Below, one piece after another: positions 56,152 to 64,000 of a stretch of 64,000 bases of DNA. Numbering within the stretch: the stretch's first letter is position 1; the number at the start of each line of letters is the position of its first letter. The notes beneath the pieces were generated by a model. The model was not told the origin of the DNA, did not search any database, and saw only the letters and a list, made by a program, of their open reading frames with translations. The stretch is from Adiantum capillus-veneris. Taxonomy: Eukaryota; Streptophyta; Polypodiopsida; Polypodiales; Pteridaceae. A program made the translations under genes and the position numbers. The stretch lies in contig CM043960.1 of assembly GCA_014529385.2 (NCBI GenBank), forward strand, positions 34,364,396 through 34,428,395, in the 5' to 3' direction.

Positions 56152-56818
56152 GGTGTGAGGTCCCCACCCCGTCGTATCAAACAACGGATCTGATGGTAAA
56201 CCCGGTGGCCACTAGATCTATAGCGAACGCAAACAAAATGGTTCAGGATTCAACTAGCGGACGATCTCTCGTCACAAAGTGAGTCGAGTTCGAGCCTACT
56301 AGCAACGAGATCTAGCTCCACCTCGCAGGGGAAGCGTACTTAACTATCTAGCGATCCTATGACCCACCTTCCAAGAGGAGAGAAGCCTCGAGTGCCTTTT
56401 TCCCCGTGTTTCAGAGGCACGTACTCTCGAGAATTCCCCACTCTAGGGGCAATGAGCATTACTAATATCGAGTAAGCACTATGGGGACAGAGAGTTCCCG
56501 ACCAATCGGGACCACCCATCTCGTAGGCATTGGCAACCTGAGCCAAGCCCCCACTTTCCACCCCCACACTCACACTTCCTCGTGTGACCTAATTACTACC
56601 ACAAAGGTTGTTCAACATAAATATTCCTTGTTTAATTCCGAATCACATGGTTCGTTAAAACAGCCCTTCAACCAGTATTGCAAACAACACCAAGACAGAA
56701 TTCTAGTAAAAATTCTACTCAAACTTATTCATAAACGTTCCAATGTTCTGGAGGTACAACATCCCCCCTCCAGCGAGAGTTCACTCCTCCCGTTGTCGCC
56801 TAGCTGCCCATACAACTA

Positions 56819-56944
56819 GGTATGTCCACCGCATAGAAAGCACGTCATGGACACTCCCACCGCATAGAAAGCATGACGTGGGTTCCCACCGCATAGAAAG
56901 CAAGTCGTGGGTATCCACCGCATAGAAAGCAAGACGTGGATTCA
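56819..56944 (-). repeat. Tandem repeat in N LTR (right copy)
   Basis: Four units of about 31 bp around CCACCGCATAGAAAGCA, located within the predicted intron. Confidence 0.85.
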
Positions 56945-57232
56945 AGAGCCCTAACGAGGAACTCTGTCCCCTGTGATCAGTAGGGGGGTCAGGACGGATT
57001 CAACATTGGAAATAAAATGAACATGTCGAGCTAAATTTTCCCTAGCAAACATTCTTTCCTCTTGCAAACAGCATACCCATCAATCATTTCTTTCCTACTT
57101 TATACTTAAATGTACTATGCATTCAATGCCGAGGTTTTTGTCGGATTTCTCCAACATGTTCGGGGATATGTTCATTCCTAACTAATCGTATGCAATGTTA
57201 ATTAAACAACTTGAATATAAATTGGGACCTAC

Positions 57233-57373
57233 CTCTTCCATTTCTTCGTCAATAGCCCGTGAGATGGCCGGTATTTGCTCGTCCATGGGAGCCTTCCCCT
57301 TCCCGTTGACATTGCTCGTTCCTGCTTCGCGATCATGGGCACCACCGAAGCGCGTCCTCTTAACCGGGGCCAT
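57233..57373 (-). CDS. N extra gene exon 1, inside the 5' LTR
   Basis: ATG at 57373 opens 47 codons (start MAPVKRTRFGGAHDREAG), basic at first and acidic at the end, finishing exactly on a codon boundary at the donor site AG/GTAGGT. Joining to 56039 keeps phase 0 and would give about 214 residues. Unspliced, the frame runs only 16 more codons. The 3' LTR copy (near 40400-40530) has a frameshift, as expected if only the transcribed 5' copy matters. Confidence 0.55.
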
Positions 57374-58925
57374 TTTTCACTACTTTAAATGATTAGCTTG
57401 GAGAAAGAGGTAAGGTTCACAAGCATCATAACAATCCAATGGGTAGATTAGTGACATCAATTAATCCCTCCTATATGAGAGTCTAGATTTCTTTCATAAA
57501 GAAATCATTAAGGATGGCACATAATCCTATGGGAATAGGCTCTAAGATAATTATTCGGCTTACTTGATCAAGAATAATTAGGATTTCACTATTGGAATTA
57601 CCAGAGAATTGGATTAAGTATGATTAAACTATTTCCTAGCAACTAGATGATGCAGATTTACCCTATGCATATGTGTGAGGAAAAACCAATTCTTAGAGAC
57701 TTATTGACGAATTAATTTCTCCTTAATTACGTCTTAATGCATAAGAGAAATGAATTCAATTAAGCTACAATGTTAATGAGTGATTACAATAGTGATTCTC
57801 TTCAATCTGCACAAATACTAGCTTACCGATTAATTACTATGTTATCTAGAGAGAGAAGATTCTGATAATTATGCTCTAATCATTAATTGAGAGTGAAGAA
57901 TGGCTGATAATTCAGCTATGGAATGATGATTACATAATAGAGTACGAATAAGGAGAATTTAGAGAGTAGTCATAGAGATTCTCGACTAGGAATAAGCATA
58001 ATAGACAAGGAATTTAGATGGTAGAGAAAAAGATTTACAGGTGGCATTAATTAAACTGTCGTTACCGTGATTAAGATCTGGTAATCTTCTCGATTTTCTG
58101 ATCTAATCGAGCTTCTTGAGATGAAAATTCGGCAGCACCTCCCTCCTAGCTTCTTCTTCAATAGGTGTGTGATTCAATAGCACCTCCCCAATGTATGTGG
58201 GTGTGTGTGTATGCACTGTGTGTGTGTGTGATCATAAGTGTGTGTGTGTGTGTATGCAGGTCTTTAAATAGGCTCCTATAGGCTGAAAATCGATCTGGGT
58301 TGCTAAATGCATCTGGGAGCTTCTCCAGTTAAGCATGGCAAGTCCAGTTCTCTGCCCACCAAGTGTCAGGTTGGCTTGGTTAACTGGTTCTGAGACTGAG
58401 TTGCAGGCTTGACAGCTTTCTCAAGACTCCCACAAAGCAAGAGGGCGCCCCCTAGCTGCTAAAGCTGATCTGGAGTGGCCTGGGACCTGTTCCCACACAG
58501 TCCCGGGCCCCCGGTGCCTCCCCGGACAATTTTTAGGAAATTTGGTTCTAGGCTAAAACGGGTCATACGAATCGGATTTTGATGCCGTAAATTGCCATAC
58601 GAAGCTCTAACTAAGGCGTACTGGCCCGAGTACCTGTCATATTTAGCGGCCCCTTGGGTCCGAAAATGCATTTTTTTCAAATTTGGGGTACGGGTGCAGA
58701 TTTTCGAGACGGTCGAAATTGGACGGGTCGGGTGACCAAAAACTTACTATTTTTGGAAAATTTTCACAAAAATTATTTTAATTCACATTTTGAAGCTTTA
58801 TAAAATTCTAAACATCATGGCACTGACAGAATATGGAAAACTGCTAAAAATAGTAACTTATTCCATTGTATTCATTTCGTGGTACAAGGGTGCTCTTGTG
58901 ATCGTGTCAGAGACCTTACATTGAG

Positions 58926-59330
58926 ATCATACTGCAGTCAGCAACCTCATCTTTGGATCAAGTTTTTACCCTTAGTGGAATTTTCTTATAATTCTTCCTA
59001 CCATAGAAGCCTAGGAATGTCACCATTCAAAGCTCTTTATGGACAAGACTGTATCATTCCTCTTAGAATGGCCGACCCAAGTCTCCCAGTGCCTGCAACA
59101 AAGAATACACTTGAAGAAATTTATTGTCAAATCAAAAATAATAACGGAGAACCTTAAGAGAGCAAGTGACAGGCAAAGGAGTTATGCCGATTTACATAGA
59201 TCTCCCCGGATTTTTAAGGCAGGAGATAGAGTTTTCCTTAGGGTCAAAGCAAAGAGGAGTTCACTCAAATTGGGCAAATATAGGAAGTTAGCAAATAAAA
59301 TTGTGGACCCTTTCAGATTCTGAGAAGGAT
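58926..59330 (+). pseudogene. P integrase C-terminal part, after N
   Basis: Continues P beyond the TTGAG duplication: SYCSQQPHLWIKFLPLVEFS, MSPFKALYGQDC, then after a frameshift near 59150, RSPRIFKAGDRVFLRVKAKR. These are the integrase tail motifs that also occur in N at 42102-42900. Confidence 0.85.
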
Positions 59331-59673
59331 AGGGGACCAATCTTACGAACTCGCTTTACCCCCTCACTTGCATGTGCACAATGTTTTTCATGTTAGCTTG
59401 CTAAAAGGATATGTTGCAAATTCCATTCACGTCCTAAATGATGAAGATACTATTCTTATCACACAGGAAGAATTCTAGATGGAGCCAGAGCAAATTTTAG
59501 ACATGAAGGAGCGGAAGCTATGACATCGAACAATTCGGGAGGCTTTAGTCCAGTGGAAGGGCTATCCCATTGAAGATGCCTCTTGGGAAGATTGGGAACC
59601 CCTTACTTCTCAGTTTCCTCATCTTTTTTTATCAAGATTCTCCTCTTTTTGTACTCAAACTAAACTGTGTTAG
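59331..59673 (+). pseudogene. P chromodomain
   Basis: The frame 59479-59673 reads PEQILDMKERKL, a TGA at 59521, then HRTIREALVQWKGYPIEDAS and WEDWEPL. The LVxWKGYP core followed by SWED is the chromodomain signature. One in-frame stop and upstream frame breaks make it inactive. The preceding stretch reads HLHVHNVFHVSLLKGY in a broken frame. Confidence 0.85.
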
Positions 59674-60730
59674 CCCATGTAACTACAAATCCAAGTTCTA
59701 TCTTACTAAACTTTTGTAACCTGACCTTTTGCTAAATAATAACAAGATTAGCGTTTTTCTTTACATCTTGTGACTCGGATCTGTGTATGGAATTACAAAA
59801 TCAATAAATAGATTTAGCTAAGTTTGAAATTCTCTCAAGGACTTCTATCAAATACAAGATATTAGAATTCAGAACCAATTTCATCATGTCGATAAAAAAA
59901 AAATCAAAGAAAGAAGGACTAAGATAGGCACCAAGATCTTAGAACATGATGAACATGTTAAGAGATATAACAAAGATACATTTTCTAGAGGTCAATAAGC
60001 CCATCCATTACATGATCACAAAAGCAACTATCACAAGCATGGCACATATTAGGCGTCTCATTAATAGGAAGGATTCGCTGTGAAATTGTTGCACTGATCT
60101 CTCTAGTACGATGTGTGAAGTCAAAGGGCCCTCTAAGTGGTAAACCAAAGTGAGGGTAAAGATATATCTAGTGATGAGGAAGGAATTGATCAAGTAGGAA
60201 GACTCATTTTGAAAAACCTCGATACATTGACCCCAGCATGCAGTAATATCGAGGACCCAAATCCATAGCTTTAGTAACCATAGCCAAACGGACATTATTA
60301 CGAAAGTGATCCCAACCCCAAAGGTCACACTTGTTATGCTTTGGAATGTCCGCCATTTGGTTTGAGCTACTAGAGTTCTAAAGTGAGAAATAGCAGGCAC
60401 CCATATCGCTCCACAAAATCTCTCCTCATGGATTCACTTGTTTGTTGTAGATGAGGAATGGCCACAGATAAAACTAGCTCTTGCCATTGATCCATAAGGC
60501 AAGATAACGAGCAAAAAGACAAACCTAAGAAATTTTGACAAGAGATGGGAATAAAAGTGAAAGACAAAGGGAATAATACTGTAAGAAATGAAAATATATT
60601 TCACTATATATAGGTGAGCCAACCAACGAAGTCTAAACTAGCGTTAACCAAAAATTGAAAAGTGTAACGTATGGATAAAGATCTACCACCTCCTTATTTG
60701 TTTCGAGCTGAGGACAACTCTTTCTTTTCT
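59674..60730 (+). other. P 3' untranslated region
   Basis: About 1.06 kb between the chromodomain stop and the polypurine tract. The sense strand has no notable ORF. The antisense strand holds the long frame at 60008-60622. Confidence 0.6.
60008..60622 (-). pseudogene. Antisense membrane-like ORF in P 3' region
   Basis: ATG at 60622 (MAHLYIVKYIFISYSII) opens a 204-codon frame, broken only by one TGA near 60440, ending at 60008. It has several hydrophobic stretches that could span a membrane, for example FHFYSHLLSKFLRFVFLLV and ITFVIMSVWLWLLKLWIWVL. Antisense ORFs downstream of pol are known in some plant gypsy elements of the Tat group. AT-rich sequence can give such ORFs by chance, so the evidence is moderate. 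Confidence 0.4.
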
Positions 60731-60740
60731 TTGGGGAGTT
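60731..60740 (+). promoter_or_regulatory. P polypurine tract
   Basis: TTGGGGAGTT immediately before the 3' LTR start TGTAAGG. It closely resembles the tract of N. Confidence 0.75.
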
Positions 60741-63663
60741 TGTAAGGTCCTCCTCTTAGCCTTACTCTTGATGACATATCTAATCCATTGACTTTTTGAA
60801 TACGACCGAGTAAATTTGGTCTATAGTCAAGCACCCGAGCTAGCCACGAAACACTTTCGGTTTTCACCATGGGAACGTGGATATAACCAATGCAAAGCTA
60901 TCCACAAGACACTTTTGGTTTTCACCAATGCATGGGATATTAATTTTATCTCAAGAAAAAAAAAATTGCATAAGAAAGAATAAGGGTAAGGTGAAAAACT
61001 AACTTGTTGAAAAGTAGCTTATTGAATTGAAAAAGTAGCCACTTGTTGAAAAGTCACTTATTGAATTGAAAAAGTAGCCACTTGTTGGAAAAGTAGCTTC
61101 ATGCATAAGCCACTTGTAGGAAAATTAGCTTATTGCATAAGCCACTTGTCAAGAAATTAGCTTCTTGCATAAGTAGCTTATTGGAGAAGTTTTGAGAAGA
61201 AAGAAAGCATATCATGATATGAAAAAGTAAATTATTACAATAAGTTAAGAGCCTTATCAAGATAAGTTTAAAAGGAGGCCTTCCCTACTCATAAAACACT
61301 TCGCTTCACTCCACTTCACTTCATTTCTCTACACAATCTGAAAGTACAAGCTTGATAGTGAGCTATGAAAGCCATAGCTAATCCTCCTTCTTCATACACA
61401 AGCTACACACACCTCTCTCCTCAAGAGAAGACATAACCATAATCCAAATTACCATTACACTCTTCACCTTCTCTCTCCTACCTACAAGCTTTCCATAGCT
61501 TCAATTTTCTTAACATCTCTCTATTCCCATAGCCAAATTGGTGGTTTTCAAGCAAAGGGAAGCGGAGAAGAATTGGTGACATCAGTACACATCATTGTTG
61601 CTCTTCCAAAGCAAGGAGAAGACCCTGCTAAAGACACATTAAGTTCCAAAATCATAAGCCTCTTCTAGCAACATAATTAATCCTCTCCAGGGTAGTAAAG
61701 GTACGCCTAAATCCCTTCTTAAAGAAGAATTTGTTAATCATTCATACACTATTACATGCATACTTTACGATACACTAGCATGTCCAATCTTAGGAACTTT
61801 GCCATTTTTACACTACCATGCATAGAAGGGTTTTACTCTTGCATAAGCACTCAAAGAAAATTTTTATAGTTGCCCAAGATGGCAAGTTGGTGCATTTGGA
61901 AGTTTTGTGTGTACCACGCATAGACACACCAAGAGAAACTCATTATAGAAAGCATATGCATTGTTCATTTCAAGTTTGTGTCTCCTTTCAAGTTTGTTTT
62001 GCAAATTCGAAGGGGGGAGTAAGGGGATAGTTTCACGGATGTCGTGACCGTGTCGCTTGAACATAAAACTCCCAACGCTTCCATGGAGATGCTCCATGGA
62101 TGGGTATGATGAAAAGGGACCAAAATGGGATTTATCGAAGTCAGGGTTAACTCAAAACTTTCGTCGAGGCAAAACCTTAAAATTCCAAGAGATTCGTTGA
62201 TTTCTAAGGTCTTGTTTTGAGTAGAAATTTAAAAGGAAGTAGGAATTAAGGGATTATAGCTCAAGGAGCTTAATCTAAATTTAAACTAGGATTACAAAAC
62301 TTTACTGAGAAGATTGACGGGATAGACCTAGCATAACATAGAGATTTAAGTGTGAACTTGTCTTCAAGTTTGGAAAAAGGCCGGCGCAAGTGTTTACCCA
62401 ATGGGGGATGGTCCTTTTTAGCTAGGATTGATAACCGTTGGTCTATTCTTTGAGCTCGGGTTCATTCATTTCCCTAGAAACGGGAGTGAATGGGAGTGTG
62501 TCCCGACAGGGTGGATGTGACCTATGATGCGTCTGGAAATCGGCCTAGTACGGGAGGGCTTGATGTCGATGGGAAAAGGAGGAAGGAAAAAGGATCCATG
62601 GAGGGATCATGATAAGGAAGGAGGATGTGATTTAATTAAGGAACTCTTCAAATCGTTTGGTAAAAAAGGAACCTTGGAAAGGCTAGGAACCTAAATGGGT
62701 TATTCCGCAATTATCCTCATCAGCGGGACTTTTGCTCTTCTTCTCGGGATTATTGATTTAAGAGGAACCTAAAGTAGATTATCTTTGAAGCCTCCCCACA
62801 CAAGATAAAGAAAAAATAAGAAGTGGAATTTGTGTAAAGGCGCTGCCTCCACGCGTGGCGGAGGAGACAGGATACCTGAGTCCTGGGACAAGGATAGGGA
62901 TATGCCTGGAGAAGTATATGTGATTGCTTGAAAGATAACTAGATAATTTACTAATATTAAACAAAAAAGGAAGTGAAAATATTCTATAAAGAGAAAAAGG
63001 TGGGAACGACCTGATAAATGCACATTTGCAAGGGTATGCAACAGTTTTCATGCTGCTTTCAAATGCTTGAAATGTATTCTTGGTTCGACGTGATTGGAAT
63101 ACTGTTTTCTAGTATCATAGTATTACCTTGGGAAGGTGCATTTATCAAACTGTTCGGTAGGTGGGCGAATTTCGGCTAAGGTTAATTGTTGGCCGGAAAG
63201 TTGAACCCAATGTTATGTTGTCCTAGAAGTAAAGTCGATAGCGAGGGAAAGGGATTCCAGTCTACGGAGCAGGAGAAAAACTTGGGATCGAGGGATTCGT
63301 GTAGATTATAATACACTCACCATAGGGGAACGCATTGACGGATGTGCTCGATCATAACTGGGAAAAAAACGTCAATGACCTTGAACCAAGGGTGAATTAG
63401 AGAACTCCCACCAGTTGACCCTGGAAGGTTGAGTTCTAGATTAGTCTGATGACTTCGGTTGGTAAGTTTGATCTGTAAGCAAAGGTTCTTCGGGGCTGAG
63501 GGATTCATATGAGAGAAATTGAATGTTATCACCCCCTTGAGTTGGCATCTAAGAGAAGGAGGAGTCCTGTCTTGGTTTCGGTCTCAAGCGAAGGGATGTC
63601 GGAGATCACGGTGTATCCATGTGGAGAGGGTACAGCCGGTGGTCCCCGGGCATGGCGCTGACA
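60741..63663 (+). repeat. P 3' LTR
   Basis: 2923 bp. More diverged from its partner than the LTR pairs of N or GP, with several indels. It includes a segment of about 125 bp (about 62635-62766) absent from the 5' LTR. Its TATA position reads CATAAAA. Confidence 0.9.
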
Positions 63664-63985
63664 AAAACCATAAACATAACCCTCTTCCCATACCATACCC
63701 ATTACCATAACTTGCTTGGCATACCATAACCATAACAACCATATCATCATTGCAAAACCATAACCACAACCATAATTTGATTGCCAAACGATAACCATAA
63801 CCATAACCATAATTTGATTGCCAGACCATAGCTCTCAACGGTATCCCCATTAACTACATAAAGCAGGAGTGATTCAAGGATGAAAAATCTACTCTTTTGC
63901 AATTAATAACACCAACCATTTGTAGCAAGCTTGAGGACCTCTCTTCTTGAGCAAGAAAAGAGAAACTAATAGATCTGATACCAAT
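63664..63985 (-). other. Leader of a second Y-like element
   Basis: Starts with CCATAACCATAAC-type repeats (63667-63830). The final part (about 63930-63985) closely follows 26221-26270 of Y, including a GATCTGATACCA primer-site variant at about 63974-63985. With 33061-33665 it forms the interrupted target of P. Confidence 0.7.
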
Positions 63986-64000
63986 GTAACATTTAATGCA
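63986..64000 (-). repeat. Start of 5' LTR of second Y-like element
   Basis: TGTAACATTTAATGC begins next to the primer-site motif, as TGTAGTGGG does in Y. Cut by the window edge. Confidence 0.55.

Larger units (their letters stand above)
56040..57232 (-). other. Predicted intron of N extra gene
   Basis: Donor AGAG/GTAGGT at 57233/57232, acceptor TTGCAG/GA at 56040/56039, length 1193 nt, both on the minus strand. It removes the rest of the 5' LTR, the tandem repeat and the primer site, so the spliced RNA could not serve as a reverse-transcription template. Predicted from sequence only. Confidence 0.55.
39305..58920 (-). mobile_element. Chromovirus N (Ty3/gypsy) inserted in P
   Basis: LTRs at 39305-42070 and 56154-58920 (about 2766 bp each), flanked by TTGAG at 39300-39304 and 58921-58925. 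The Met primer site next to the right LTR and the polypurine tract next to the left one show it reads right to left. Gag, protease, RT, RNase H, integrase and chromodomain are all present, and an extra ORF precedes gag. GP is inserted in its integrase. Without GP it would be about 10.7 kb. Confidence 0.95.
56154..58920 (-). repeat. N 5' LTR (right copy)
   Basis: 2767 bp. On the minus strand a TATA-like TATTTAAAGA (58261-58270) implies about 650 bp of U3. The remainder contains the ATG exon (57233-57373) and, downstream of it, the four-unit tandem repeat (56819-56944). Confidence 0.95.
33666..63663 (+). mobile_element. Chromovirus P (Ty3/gypsy), host of the nest
   Basis: LTRs at 33666-36554 and 60741-63663 start TGTAAG and end ACA, flanked by AAAAC at 33661-33665 and 63664-63668. 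A Met primer site follows the left LTR and a polypurine tract precedes the right one. Protease, RT, RNase H, integrase and chromodomain remnants read left to right; gag is deleted. The integrase is interrupted by element N (39305-58920). Without N, P would be about 10.4 kb. Confidence 0.95.

Overview
This window is transposable-element DNA from a plant nuclear genome. I see no intact host gene, no operon, no tRNA or rRNA gene and no CRISPR array. The plant assignment rests on 5'-TG...CA-3' LTRs with 5-bp target duplications, primer sites matching initiator-Met and Asp-type tRNAs, Ty3/gypsy chromoviruses ending in a chromodomain, a gypsy fragment with a second RNase H domain, Ty1/copia remains, plant-type LINE remains, and long CT/GT/GA microsatellites. 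The species cannot be told. The deep nesting fits a large genome; a fern or other non-flowering plant is only a hunch.

Left part (1-16.8 kb). A 2.5-kb non-autonomous LTR element (334-2881, duplication GAATC) contains no recognisable gene. From 3.9 to 12.1 kb lie LINE endonuclease and reverse-transcriptase fragments in both orientations, interleaved with a 1.1-kb repeat family (three copies), a 1.5-kb inverted repeat and a 1.2-kb fold-back element. A minus-strand gag zinc-knuckle fragment (12.1-14.4 kb) then abuts a plus-strand pol fragment (14.4-15.8 kb).

Middle part (16.8-33.6 kb). A decayed unidentified gene appears to be split by a minus-strand gypsy element called Y here (about 17.07-27.93 kb). 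Y is itself interrupted by a TIR element bordered by TTAA and by a 2-kb solo LTR (duplication CTACT). A decayed copia fragment follows, then a gypsy RT / dual RNase H fragment.

Right part (33.7-63.7 kb). This is a clean three-level nest. Chromovirus P (plus, 33666-63663, duplication AAAAC) contains chromovirus N (minus, 39305-58920, duplication TTGAG). N contains element GP (plus, 42947-51904, duplication CCAAA/CCAAG on the minus strand). GP has a long gag-protease frame but no reverse transcriptase or integrase. The window ends in the leader and first LTR bases of a second Y-like element, into which the nest apparently inserted.

Most notable points: N appears to have an extra protein upstream of gag, whose start codon sits in an exon inside the LTR and joins in phase, across an intron holding the primer site, to an ATG-less downstream ORF. 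GP is a gag-protease-only element with four spaced W-V/I-P-K motifs in its tail and polypurine tracts duplicated inside the element. P has an ATG-less ORF before its deleted gag and an antisense membrane-like ORF after its chromodomain. No coding region of a mobile element here looks fully intact. All domain calls are from motifs read by eye; no search was run.
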